A stretch of 64,000 nt of DNA, taken from NCBI RefSeq assembly GCF_037975245.1, contig NC_092582.1, positions 11,324,001 through 11,388,000 of the forward strand, written 5' to 3'. Source of the stretch: Apostichopus japonicus. Lineage: Eukaryota; Echinodermata; Holothuroidea; Aspidochirotida; Stichopodidae. A program made the position numbers and the translations under genes. Positions 1 to 10,735 of this stretch are shown here, in pieces; the stretch's first letter is position 1, and every line of letters begins with the position of its first letter. Below the pieces are notes generated by a model. That model did not search any database. It was not told the DNA's origin and was given only the letters and a program-made list of their open reading frames with translations.

Positions 1-360
1 ACAAGTGAACAGTTTGCTTGAGAACAAGTGAGCGCTATGTTTCAGAACAAGTGAGCATTATTCTTAATAAGAAGTGAGCATTATTCTTAATAAGAAGTGA
101 ACATTATGCTTGAAGACAAGTGAACATTATTCTTGAGAACAAGTGAACATTATGTCTGAGAACAGAGGAACATTATTCTTAATAAGAAGTGAACAACATG
201 CTTGAGGACAAGTGAACAGTTTGCTTGAGAACAAGTGAGCGCTATGTTTGAGAACAAGTGACCATTATTCTTAATAAGAAGTGAACATTATGCTTGAGGA
301 TTAGTGAACACTATGCCTGACTACAAGTGAACATTATTCTTGAGAACAAGCGAACATTAA
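1..360. repeat. Minisatellite, about 23-bp unit
   Basis: About fifteen imperfect units of the type AAGTGAACATTATTCTTGAG or AAGTGAGCATTATTCTTAATA. The array runs off the left edge, inside the POT1-like gene downstream of exon 12. Positions 361-661 show nothing further. Confidence 0.9.
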
Positions 361-661
361 TTCATTTCCTTTAACTGATGATTGTTATACAACTTATTGT
401 CTGCTTATGTTCTTAATGTCTACTGGCCGTAAGATGTAAGTGCCACCTTTATGTCTACTGGCAAACAGTGAAATCCACTGGCAATTAGTCAGCAAAGACC
501 CTGAATTTTGAGGCCCGAGTGTGAAGTCACCTAAACTTTTTCATATAGTCTTTTTTTCCAGTGAATAGGTTCCCACTTCAACCAGATATTCGTTTGCCCT
601 CTTTTCTCATTTGTTTTTGTCAGGGAAAACAAAACAGGAAATGTGAGATGGATCCACTTAC

Positions 662-819
662 AGGTTCATTTTAGTTCCGTCCCAAACGTTGATGCAAACG
701 CAGGATATATCACTCATTTCCACGGTCTTGATGACCTGGCAGGTCAGGTCAAAATACTGACTGGCTCTGACCTTGGAGAGGGTCATTACAGGTGGATCAT
801 GGACTTCAACTGACACAAC
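662..819 (-). CDS. POT1: POT1-like exon 12: duplicated OB fold 2 entry exon
   Basis: It starts phase 0 after TTTGAAG and ends phase 2 at CCT|GTAAGT, the same phases and near-identical borders as exon 8. It reads SQYFDLTCQVIKT and INVWDGTKMNL. Over the 42 aligned residues, 22 match exon 8 by my count, and QYFDLTCQ is closer to vertebrate POT1 than exon 8 is. It starts either a third OB fold or an alternative version of OB fold 2. The rest lies left of the window. Confidence 0.82.
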
Positions 820-3800
820 CTTCAAAGCAAATATAAAGGAAGTCAACATTAAAGATGACAATGTACATCCTATTGTGGGGAGAGGGGGTACGGGGGTGGT
901 GGGAGGGGATGGGAAGAATATGACTTCTTATTAAGTTTTCTGTTATTCCAGTCAACTTATGAATCTATATTTAGTAAGTAATTTTCATATTCCAGCAAAT
1001 AATACTACGATGATGAATATTGATTCCACCTGCAAAATACTTGATCTCTGGATAGTGTGGTCATTACTCTAAAATATGTTTTATATATTTTCATTTTATG
1101 TTTCATGTTTAATTTGTATATTAAAAATGTTTTATATATTATTATGTGTAAAGATATTATTGTCAACCTACCGCATACTTTTTGGTAAAATTTCCTACGA
1201 AAAGGCCTGAAATCTTGATTCCAGCTTTTAGTATACAGCAATGACTAAACAATAATTATAATAAATAAACATATGAGGGGTGTGTTTGGGAGTGTATGCT
1301 TTGTTGCTAAGGGTGTTTGTTATGTTGCTAAGGGTATGACCAAGTCAAATCATCAAAATTAAACAGTGTTTTCAGTTATGGAGGGGTCTTCATTTGTGTT
1401 AGTGAAATACAATGAAAAACCAATAAAGATTGATCTCTGCAAAAGACAAAGCTTTCAAACCCGAACGTTGGACCAATTATTTTTTCCTTCCTTGCTGTAT
1501 GACATATTTTGTTTAAATTGCAGACTTTTCCCTACATAAATTATCTGTCTCAGTACCTGCTGCAGGTGTGAAGGTGGACCTGCGCTTTGAGCAGTTCCAT
1601 CTGTTTCGACTTCTGCTTCGGCAAGAAGAGCATCCTCGACGGCAGTCTCCAACTTCCTACAGCAAAACAATCAAGAGAGAAATTAAAACAAAAAAGAGCA
1701 AAAAACAAGTCCACCAAAATTTACACGACGGATAATGTGACATTTGTGCATAGACTTTGACGGTTTGTGAGTGCAATGAACAAATTACATTAAATGTCTG
1801 CAAGCCAAAAGTGTGCTCCATTGGATTTTGATTTTTGATTTTTGAACTTAAAAAAAATTACAAACTCGGTCAATCATGTATTGTCTTCAGACTAACCTCA
1901 TTAATGCTCGAACCTCGGCACTGTTCCGGTTTAACCTGACCATCCCTCGGCCGTATAACGTCCCATCGAGAAGTACGAACATGACCTTTGGATTGACCTT
2001 CCCCTGCTGTTGGCTACCACCAGTGCTAGTGTAAAGGTTGTAGAACCGCACAAAATCACCAGGCTAGTTCACAAAAAAACGAGTTAAAGAGGAAGTCTTT
2101 GAGGTTATATATCAAATTCAAAATGAAGGATGCAAACGAGTTATTCGGTATTTTCTCTCTTTTTTTTGTCGAGTGCAGCATTTGAGTGGTAGCAGTCTCA
2201 CGTAGACTGAAACAATCTAGTAGCAATGCTGTTGCATAAATTATGTATCCATGACTACCAAGAACTAAGGCAATGCCTCTGTCCATATCAAAGTAACACT
2301 TTCTACCTGGCATTTTATGTAAATAACATATTTCAACCTAATTAGGTTTTTCATGAAAAGTAGACAAAGGCCTTACTACATCTGATAGAAGACATTAAAG
2401 GCCTACAGCAAAAGTTCTCAACAGGTGGTCTGTGGGCTAAATCAGGTACACAAAAGACCTCAATCTCCCCAACAAGTAACCAAAATTTTTTCACACATCT
2501 TGTATATGGGTCATTAGGGCCTTAGGCTTGACTTGGTTTACATTTTTATCCTAATTGCCCCATCTAGTTAAAATGAGATTTGGCTTCTCTTTGGCCCTTT
2601 GCTCCAACTGATGTTTCTCTCTGGCCCTCAAATAAAATTAATTGTAAACCACTGGCCTTTGATGTTTGCAATTATTAAAATAACCAACTTTTCTTGAAGT
2701 TTTTTACTAATATCTGTGGCAATGTTTATTCACCAGGATAACAATACAATTTGTCCTCACATGTTACTTCCATGGCAAGATGGGTTACATTGCAAACAAC
2801 AGCCAGGCATTGAATATCAAAAGAGGCAAATGTTTTCTTTTGCCTCAATTATTTTGGTGAAGAGAAGGCATCTCCAATCATCATGACAATCCTCAACAAG
2901 CTGTGAGTCTATTTTAATCTTTGTAGCAAAGCAAAGAAATCTTGTATTTCTAAATTTTTGCATTTTTTGCTCAAATGGTTTGGGAAAGAATGCAAAATAT
3001 GTATTAATCACACCTTGGCAGCTCTGGGATGTCATTCTTATGTCTTTAGTCTTACATCTAAAATGACATAATTTATTTTTTTTCATTATGTTGTCAATAA
3101 TATTATCTCTATCATATAGGCCAATGATGTAAACAGCGATTTTGGTCTACTATTAAGCGGTACTCACAGAGACAGATTTGGCAAATTCTTCGTGCTGACC
3201 GTTGACAAAGATGTCCACTGCTAGAGCACCGACTCTGTCCACCTCAGCCTGTCTTTCTTCATCCAACTGATAAGTATCAATGTGAAATGATGATCTGAGG
3301 TAAAAAAAAAAAAATTTGTAGCTGTTTTGTAGCTTCCAAAGCAAGTTTTTTTCCCTATCATCATTTTCAACGTTTATCATATTGGGTCAAATGCGAAAAT
3401 AGTTCATGGATTTTTAGCATTGAACACTCCAAGAGTATTTTCTAGCTACTTCTCTTGCAATTATTTAATAATTTACAAGAGCAAAGATCTTATTTGCTAG
3501 AGAAGGTTTAAAATTAGTTCATTTAGGAATACTATGCCTATAATGACTAAATAAAGCTATCCCGGTTGTGGAAATCCCTATTTACCATTAAAAATGTATT
3601 TTTACTACACAAACATTGTCATTACAAACACCTAGCCTTAACATTGATATTAACATTGCAACCCATAAAAGAACTCAGCAGTCCTTTGCTGCAAAGCACA
3701 ATTATTTATTTATTTATATACATATGTGCAAACCCTAATGTGATCTTATGTATTGTTTTTTGCAACAGTTTCAAAAGGAACCAGCAATATATAACTGACG

Positions 3801-6800
3801 AAAATGTAGATACTCATATAGGACACTTAAGTTATACTTCCTACATGCACCTTACAATTTACACTTTTTTCATCTCATACCCCAGAGGTAAGACACTTTA
3901 AAGTTACCTCCTAGATGAAACTTACAATTTGTTCTATCTCATATCCCAGAGGTATTAAAGACACTTTAAGGTTACCTCCTACATGCACCTTACAATTTAC
4001 ACTTTGTTCCATCTCATACCCCAGAGGTAAGACACATTAAAATTTCCTCCTAGATGAAACTTACAATTTATAGTACTTTGTTCCATCTCATACCCCAGAG
4101 GTATTGCAGACACTTTAAAGTTAACTTGTAGATGAAACTTACAATTTACACTTTGTCCATCTCATATCCCAGAGGTATTAAATACACTTTAAAGTTACCT
4201 CCTAGATGCAACTTACAATTTACACTTTGTCCATCTCATATCCAAGAGGTATTGCAAACACTTTAAAGTTAACTTGTAGATGAAACTTACAATTTACACT
4301 TTGTCCATCTCATATCCCAGAGGTATTGCAGACACTTTAAAGTTAACTTGTAGATGAAACTTACAATTTACATTTTGTTCCATCTCATACCCCAGAGGTA
4401 TTAAAGACACTTTAAAGTTACCTCCTAGATCAAACTTACAATTTACACTTTGTTCCATCCCATACCCCAGAGGTATTGCAGACACTTTAAAGTTACAGTA
4501 CCTCCTAGATGTAACATACAATTTAAACTTTGCTCCATCTCATACCCCAGAGGTATTAAAGACACTTTAAAGTTACCACCTAGATGCAACTTACAATTTA
4601 CACTTTTTTCCATCCCATGCCCCAGAGGTAAGACACTTTAAAGTTACCTCCTAGATGCACCTTACAAATTAAACTTTGCTCAGTTCCATGCCCCAGAGAT
4701 AAGACACTTTAAAGTTACCTCGTAGATGCAACTTACAATTTACACTTTGTTCCATCCCACACTTTGAGGTTGACACATCCATGCTGAGATGAAACAGACA
4801 CTGCAATAACTTGACAGATGAGATCAAAGTGTTGACCTTCAGTGACCATGGATAAAGTCAACTTTAATCTCTCAGAGAGGAAACCACTTTCTTTAGACCA
4901 TGTTCTAAGTTCTTTAACCTTCAAAAAACAAAGAAAAAAAAGTCAAATTAACATAAAAATGACACCGTTTTCAATTTTTCCAAATCTCCAGATGCCCAAG
5001 TAACTTATAAATCATAAATTATGTTAAGAAATAATGTGACGGTCGCATACATAAACTTGAAAAATACAACTTTTTAAACATTCATAAAAGATGCAATTTT
5101 ATACTGTAACGGATTAGCAATGTGTTGTTAACATAACAAAATAAAACTTGGTCTAATCTATCGAGGCTGACTGCGTAGGGGTGGTGACCTTTGACCTCAC
5201 ATTGCTGTAAATGTTGAATTCACTGATAGAACAGTGAACAGTAGAACCATACACAAAATGGTAAAACTAAATCCCACTTATATTCCAACTTTTTTTTTTA
5301 TTTGTTTATGCTTGGGGTAACCATAATTCATCCAAAGAAAGAAGGGCAAGTTGTCCTGGCAGTGGGAAGGGGCAGAAGTTGGTTGTTCTCCTTCCCACTG
5401 TGGTACAAAACCTGACCCTGAAGGATACTTCTCTTTCTTACAATGCAACTATCTAAACATCCAGATTTTTGTCTTTAAGTTTTGGAAATCCGCTCTTGTA
5501 AGATAGATGAAAGAGAACGTGGACGATTAAATCTTGATGTAAACTACGCAGCAAAGCCATGTTATAAGAGGGAGGGTGCCTATTTTTTACCTTTTCTTTA
5601 TCAAGTTCAGAGATGGTGTAGTTTGTGGTAGTTGACCTAGGTTCCATGGGTGCTTCAGGGGAGCCATCAAAGACTAGACACGAAAATCCAGGACTTTTCT
5701 GACCTTGAAGCTCATCTCTGAAAACTATTACCTGAAAAAAAAAAAAAAAAAAAATCAAGATTTGCAATTAACAAAAGTTGTGATAACATGAATATCTCTG
5801 TCCAAAAAGCTTTTTCAGCAAAAAAAAAAAAAATCAGCAAGGAATGAATTATTTACATTAGTTTGTAAAAATTTTGAGACAATGGCTCATTTTATTTATA
5901 TTAGTATTAACGACATGCAAAAGGCAAATACCCCCACCCCCCAAAAAAAAAAAATGTTTGGCAATATCCTTATTTATCTGAACCCCCCCTAAAAAATGGA
6001 CTAATCCAACTGGTGTAACCCATGAATTACATCACAATAGAAACAAGGAGTTTAGCGTAGAGGAAGACAAATATCACGAATGAACATCTTGGATTCCGAA
6101 ATACCGATTGACAAAGTGCTCGAGAACGTTTTTTACGAGGTCCTACCTTCAAACGATGGAATCGTACAATGTTTCCCACATCGAGTACCTTGGGCATGGC
6201 GTTGAGGTCAGAGTTGAAGATCAAACACTTCAGGCCGGACACTTGCGCATCTATGCTGGGGTCAACTATCGTTATCATTGTGCAATAATCTACAGAAATG
6301 CCAAAAAAATATGACCAAAAAATGGGGGATGAACATGATGATTATTAATTTTACCTGCAGAATCTAATTCAGATTGAACAATTTTATTCAGTTTTAAATC
6401 AAGATATCCTCAGAATGTCCAAGCATGAGATTAAGAATGGGAATAATGAAGTTTCTATTACATCGCTACGGTTACCAACTTAAGGATTATTAGCAGTGAT
6501 GGTTGAAAAAGTCTGTGCTAGTGATTACTGGATCATCAAAGGTAGTAGTGATTACCAAGGATCGGAGGTAGTGGTTGCGTGTTTAACAGTGTACATTCAA
6601 GGTAAATGCTTTTGATCACAGGATCAATGAAAGGGACTGCAGGATCAGATGTTGTGATTGTATGGTTAATAGCACTTCATTATAATAATGATGTAAATTA
6701 ATACCGCGCCCCTATGACACAAGTGTCATCAGAAGCGCCTAACAAAGCAAAACATTACATATCAAAGTGACAATTAAATAAGTAGGTTTTAAGTTGATGT

Positions 6801-9800
6801 TGAAAAGCTGGAAATGTTGCTAACATTCCTCAAAATAACCGGGAGAGCACTCCAGAGTGCTGGGGCAGCAATACTGACAGCATGTTTACTGTAAACAATT
6901 GCTATACATTTATGAACAGACAGTAATAACTAGGCATTTCTAGGGAAATTGCTGATTACAGGATCAATTAATGGGGATACAAGGGCCAGAGGTAGTGCTT
7001 GTATGATGAGAAGCAGGGTATTGATACTGAGTACAGTACATTTTCGTTATAGGTAATGCCAACTCAGAATTCCAAAGAACTGAATTTTCAAACAGAGGGT
7101 CATACACACCGGCTCCCGAAGTCTTATATGGAGGCTTGAAGAACTTAACAACTCCATAGACATCAACACCTCGGGTGACTTTGACATCTTTCAGGGGAGT
7201 ATAACGATAGTTGTATAAATCCTGATAAGAACAAGAAACATACAATAATACAATGCACAAGAAATTACTTTGTGTTTGTGATGAAGTTAATCATAAATGT
7301 GAGACATTTGTCACCAATGGGGCTCTCCAGTCACAAGCCCAAAAACAACACAGGGACTGTCATACTGACCCTATCTAGCTAATGGCACTGTCATATTGAC
7401 CATGTCTAGCTAATGGGACTGTCATATTGGCCCTATCTAGCTAACGGCACTGTCATATTGGCCCTATCTAGCTAATGGCACTGTCACATTGACCCTATCT
7501 AGCTAATGGCACTGTCAAATTGGCCATACCTAGCTAATGGCACTGTCTTATTGGCCCTATCTAGCTAATGGCACTGTCATATTGGCCCTATCTAGCTAAC
7601 GGCACTGTCATATTGGCCCTATCTAGCTAATGGCACTGTCACATTGACCCTATCTAGCTAATGGCACTGTCAAATTGGCCATACCTAGCTAATGGCACTG
7701 TCTTATTGGCCCTATCTAGCTAATGGCACTGTCATATTGGCCCTATCTAGCTAACGGCACTGTCATATTGGCCCTATCTAGCTAATGGCACTGTCACATT
7801 GACCCTATCTAGCTAATGGCACTGTCAAATTGGCCATACCTAGCTAATGGCACTGTCATATTGGCCCTATCTAGCTAAAAATGGCACTGTCATATTGGCC
7901 CTATCTAGCTAATGGCATTGTCATATTGGTGTTATGGTACTTTAATTCAGAGATTGTTAATAGTACAATCACGCACATTAGGGCTGGTGAGCTCTGTTGC
8001 AATTCCTGAGAGCCCAATTGGAATAGGAATGAATACTGCACCACTTATAGCTTAGGTCTTCGAGCTATCCCATACTACTAATATGATATATACCTCACTA
8101 TAATAAATACCTCATATATATATATATATATATATATGTAATTTAAGATGTAAAATATGAAAAATATGTAAAATATGAAAAACATGTCAAATATGTCAAA
8201 TACGATGAATACATAAAATATGTAAAATATTAAAACGAGGGCTTTACGTTTCAATCCTAGCATAATCTCCTTACTTAAATGAAAAAATAGTACTTAAGGA
8301 CAGTGTCACACAATAGAAGACACAGATGGACAGACATATGAGCAAATGAATACTGTAGAGAAAAAACTATTCATATGTCATGTTATAAGATGTGTTCATG
8401 TATATGTCTCATTGGAGATATTACATAGAAGCAATTTCAATAAAGAGGTACCTTAAATAAGGCAGACTGTTGATTCTGGTCCACAGTACCACCATTGAGT
8501 GTAGCTGGAGTAGGCGCAGCATTTCCAGCTGTGGTATTTTTATCATGTGTTGTTGCCGTGGTTGATGCTGATGCAGATGTGTTTTTTGGCATGGACTGCA
8601 AAGGAAACAACACACTAGAATAGAAATAACTACGAGAGAACGCTCACTTAGACAAACATTGAACACTACAGTACTGCTCTCATTATAAAGGATTTCATGG
8701 TGGCAAACAAACAATGTGAAACTAATGCAGGAGCCTTCTCAATAGTTGAATTTTCCTATTATCGATCTGTGAATGGCAAACTTGGTAGTCCAACATGTTT
8801 ATCATGCATAGCTTTCAGAGCAACCTTATAGGATATTGCTGGCTGACAAATCAGATTAATTCATATATTCGATGATGTAGGGATGTGGAAAACATCTCGT
8901 CACGTCATGTCCCTAACTTAGTCACGAGAGAAAGGCCGGTAATCTTAATGGTACAGTTTCTCAACTTGTACACTATTAAACTATATAAGTACTTACCCAG
9001 ATATCCGGGTTGCTCTCTGACGAGAACACCAACTGACAGGGATGAATCATATCCTTAGAGAAAGTCGATGATTTCTGAATTGTTGCATTGGCAACAAACA
9101 CCACATCCTGAAAATATAAGGCCAAGAACTTACTACTGAAAATGGTAGAAGCTTAAATACTTAAAAGATGATGCTCTATATTCATAAACAGTTTAATTTA
9201 TCATAATATCCTTTCGTTTTGGTACCTGCAAGTACTCACATGGTCTTCTAAAGCATCATTGCAACCAAGTTGTACAATATTTCTAAACCGAACCGTCACT
9301 TTTATTGCCTAGGTTTTGGCAGTGCTCAGTGATTCGGTCAAGAGGTCAGCAGATATCTTGATATTGTGACAAGCTACTGTATGGAGATGCAGCTTTTAGC
9401 TTATAATGGTATCGAAAAGGTTCTCTTTCTAACATTTTTTTTCCTTCTACCTGAATGTAATCAATTAGATTAGAACAATGCTTCAACACAGTATGTTAAA
9501 CTACTAGGCGGTCCAGAGATTATTCTATATCATCGTTCGTGACAATCGAATTTAACTTGTATCTTACAGAGCTGATAGTTTTAAAAGGGATTAGTAATTA
9601 ACTACCTTTACACAGAAAGTTGTACTATGAGTGTATTTTAATGGAGATCAGTAATTAACTGTCTTTACACAGTATGTTATGAGTGTATTTTCATGGGGAT
9701 TAGTACAGTAACTTCTTTTACACAGTATGTTGTACTATCCATGTATTTTAAGGGGGGTTAATAATTAACTGTCATTGAAGATTTTGATGACACTGATCTA

Positions 9801-10735
9801 TAAATTTCTTGAATCATCCCAAAAAATTGCTACTTTTAGCTGCCAAGGGCAACCAGTAGAATGTATACAGTAATACAGAAATGTATATTGTTGTCCCCCC
9901 CTCCCCCCCTACCACCGTCCCAAAATGAAACCATGATACCCAAGAACAGCACAGCTGCTTCCCATTTGCTTACCCCAACATTAACGGCAGAAAAGTCCTT
10001 AGCATACTGTCCGATACAGTAGGCATTAATTTTCTGGTCTGACAAAGGTCCAGATTCAAGGAACACAATTTTCCTTCTTGGTGTGGTTCCAACCCACTTC
10101 ACTCCCCAATCTTTATACAAAGTAAGCTGTAGATTGAGATACAACAGTGTCAAGGGAAACTCTTTTTTCATAGAGTATATGATTAAATAGAGGGGAGAAA
10201 AATGATACAACAACATAAGAATGTAAAAAAATCCATAGTCACCATACTGTAAATAATTAAATACACCACCAGTGATGGTACAAATTTTGAGAGCGGGGGG
10301 GGGGGGGAGGGGGGCTGGAGGGGAAAACTTGTTTTAAGTGCAAAATTGCATCTGTATAGAAAACTATAGATTGCCCATCACAGGCAAATTAAGCCGCAGT
10401 AGGCTTCAGCTTTGTTCAAGCAGAGCTGAGTTGCTGGGAACTAAGGGGCAGACATCATGATCAGGGAACAAATGCGTACTCCACCCCCACCCCCATTCCT
10501 CGGTGATGCCACTGTATACTACATGCAGATATGAACTCTTACTTAAAACAAAACCAATTCATCTCTGAAGATTTACAATGTCATGAACATCTAAAAATTT
10601 GTCACCTTCAAGAATCTGTTAATCAAAGAATCGTCTGGCTTTAAATGTTTTAGTTGTATCTGTTGGAGCCCAAACAAAGCTTGTATGTTACAGACATCTG
10701 GTTTCATAAGTGTAAACGGCATCTTGATGTAACAT
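662..10735 (-). CDS. POT1: Gene 1 span: POT1-like protein, 12 exons visible, 3' end outside window
   Basis: POT1 binds the single-stranded telomeric G-overhang through tandem OB folds in the shelterin complex. I see twelve minus-strand exons whose phases chain without a break, totalling 1668 coding bases. The first OB fold reads DVYGVVKFFKPPY, then DYCTMITIVDPS, then VGNIVRFHRLK. This follows vertebrate POT1 closely, including the positions of the junctions. The second OB fold carries FDLICQV, LKVWDGTK and LYGRGMVRLN. Upstream, four extra exons encode a part that vertebrate POT1 lacks; downstream, an additional OB-entry exon follows. The start is uncertain: an in-frame ATG lies in the first visible exon, but that exon has an acceptor and takes one base from an earlier exon. 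The C-terminal TPP1-binding half must lie to the left of the window. Family assignment is strong; one-to-one orthology is inferred. Confidence 0.9.
1557..1656 (-). CDS. POT1: POT1-like exon 11: acidic linker after OB fold 2
   Basis: One base completes Arg, then 33 codons end in phase 0 at CAG|GTACTG. It is helical and acidic (KLETAVEDALLAEAEVE), then Gly/Pro-rich. It joins in phase 0 to the duplicated OB-entry exon at 662-819. Confidence 0.75.
1897..2063 (-). CDS. POT1: POT1-like exon 10: OB fold 2, end
   Basis: It starts phase 0 (AACTAG|CCTGGT) and ends phase 2 (ATGAG|GTTAGT). It reads PGDFVRFYNLYTS, then VMFVLLDGTLYGRGMVRLN, the final strands of OB fold 2, where vertebrates have FHLHGGTSYGRGIRVL. 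Confidence 0.9.
3168..3294 (-). CDS. POT1: POT1-like exon 9: OB fold 2, middle
   Basis: One base completes the Leu codon split from exon 8. The exon ends phase 0 at TCT|GTGAGT. It reads HIDTYQLDEERQAEV and ALAVDIFVNGQHEEFAKSVS, aligning with the vertebrate segment ending [20 protein letters not shown]. Confidence 0.9.
3845..4736 (-). repeat. Tandem array derived from a POT1-like exon-intron junction
   Basis: Twelve units of about 73 bp each carry, read on the minus strand, GATGGAACAAAGTGTAAATT followed by GTAAGTT. This is the 3' end of exon 8 plus its 5' splice site. The remainder (GAGGTAACTTTAAAGTGTC and flanks) is the intron start. The genuine exon end at 4737 is the last, most 5' member. 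Two units have damaged donors (near 4515 and 4661). Confidence 0.9.
4737..4918 (-). CDS. POT1: POT1-like exon 8: start of OB fold 2
   Basis: It starts phase 0 (TTGAAG|GTTAAA) and ends phase 2 (AAATT|GTAAGT). It reads KELRTWSKES, then HFDLICQVIAV, then LKVWDGTK, the diagnostic entry of POT1 OB fold 2. Its last 25 or so bases and its donor are the seed of the tandem array immediately downstream at 3845-4736. Confidence 0.92.
5591..5731 (-). CDS. POT1: POT1-like exon 7: OB fold 1, end
   Basis: This phase 0-0 exon of 47 codons is preceded by a 20-base polypyrimidine tract and CAG. It reads VIVFRDELQGQKSPGFSCL and LVFDGSPEAP, matching the last strand of OB fold 1 and the inter-OB linker. It ends in SELDKEK. 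Confidence 0.9.
6147..6289 (-). CDS. POT1: POT1-like exon 6: OB fold 1, middle
   Basis: The split codon from exon 5 gives D, so the junction reads GADYCTMITIVDPS as in vertebrate POT1. The exon ends GNIVRFHRLK|GTAGGA in phase 0. It covers OB-fold strands 2 to 4. Confidence 0.93.
6660..6920. repeat. Possible dispersed-repeat fragment
   Basis: The stretch contains CGGGAGAGCACTCCAGAGTG and GCTGGGGCAGCAATACTGAC, of a style seen in dispersed invertebrate repeats. No termini or target duplication were found, so the identity is open. Confidence 0.25.
7110..7221 (-). CDS. POT1: POT1-like exon 5: start of OB fold 1
   Basis: It starts phase 0 after TTATCAG and ends phase 1 at G|GTGTGT. It reads YRYTPLKDV and DVYGVVKFFKPPYKTSGA, the hallmark first strands of the POT1 Telo_bind OB fold that contact telomeric DNA. 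Confidence 0.93.
7362..7932. repeat. 31-bp minisatellite with 155-bp higher-order repeat
   Basis: About nineteen units contain GGCACTGTCATATTGG and CCCTATCTAGCTAA. From about 7440, five variant units (marked by ACGG, CACATTGACC, CAAATTGGCCATACC, CTTATTGG and CATATTGG) recur in the same order more than twice. It lies in the intron between POT1-like exons 4 and 5. Confidence 0.93.
8105..8245. repeat. (TA)n tract and AT-rich TAAAATATG repeats
   Basis: A 30-bp (TA)n run is followed by degenerate short repeats of TAAAATATG/AAATATGT in a POT1-like intron. Confidence 0.8.
8452..8595 (-). CDS. POT1: POT1-like exon 4 (low-complexity linker)
   Basis: This phase 0-0 exon has 48 codons between TTTGCAG and AAG|GTACC. 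It is rich in Thr, Ala, Ser and Asn (SASASTTATTHDKNTT) and ends QQSALFK. It is probably a flexible linker between the N-terminal extension and the first canonical OB fold. It is called from splice sites and phase, since the composition has no family signal. Confidence 0.55.
8997..9107 (-). CDS. POT1: POT1-like exon 3 (N-terminal OB-like region)
   Basis: This phase 0-0 exon has 37 codons between TTTTCAG and TGG|GTAAGT. It begins DVVFVANATIQKS and continues HPCQLVFSSE. Joined to the previous exon this gives VG-DVVFVANATI, like the fourth strand of RPA/POT1-type OB folds. Confidence 0.65.
9575..9775. repeat. Short tandem repeat, about 70-bp unit, about 3 copies
   Basis: The units share TTTACACAGTATGTT, GAGTGTATTTT and TTAGTAATTAACT. 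The array lies in the intron between POT1-like exons 2 and 3. Confidence 0.8.
9974..10126 (-). CDS. POT1: POT1-like exon 2 (N-terminal OB-like region)
   Basis: This phase 0-0 exon has 51 codons between CTACAG and GGG|GTAAGC. It reads DWGVKWV, then RKIVFLESG, then INAYCIGQYA, and ends SAVNVG. The alternating beta-strand pattern followed by a Gly-Asp turn into the next exon resembles the middle of an OB fold. This is an inference without a profile search. The downstream intron carries a roughly 70-bp tandem repeat. Confidence 0.65.
10606..10735 (-). CDS. POT1: POT1-like exon 1 of those visible (N-terminal extension)
   Basis: The acceptor is CTCAG and the donor AAG|GTGACA. One base completes a codon from an unseen upstream exon, followed by 43 codons. 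An in-frame ATG at 10720-10722 starts MPFTLMKPDV and could be the initiator. The exon joins in phase 0 to the next. There is no counterpart in vertebrate POT1. Any 5' untranslated exon must lie above 10735 and was not identified. Confidence 0.65.

Noticed and set aside
3566-3901. 111-residue plus-strand frame
   Set aside because: AT-rich intronic sequence running into the junction-derived array; no coding signature.
7362-7932. CRISPR-like array
   Set aside because: The 31-bp units are contiguous with no unique spacers, in a eukaryotic intron.
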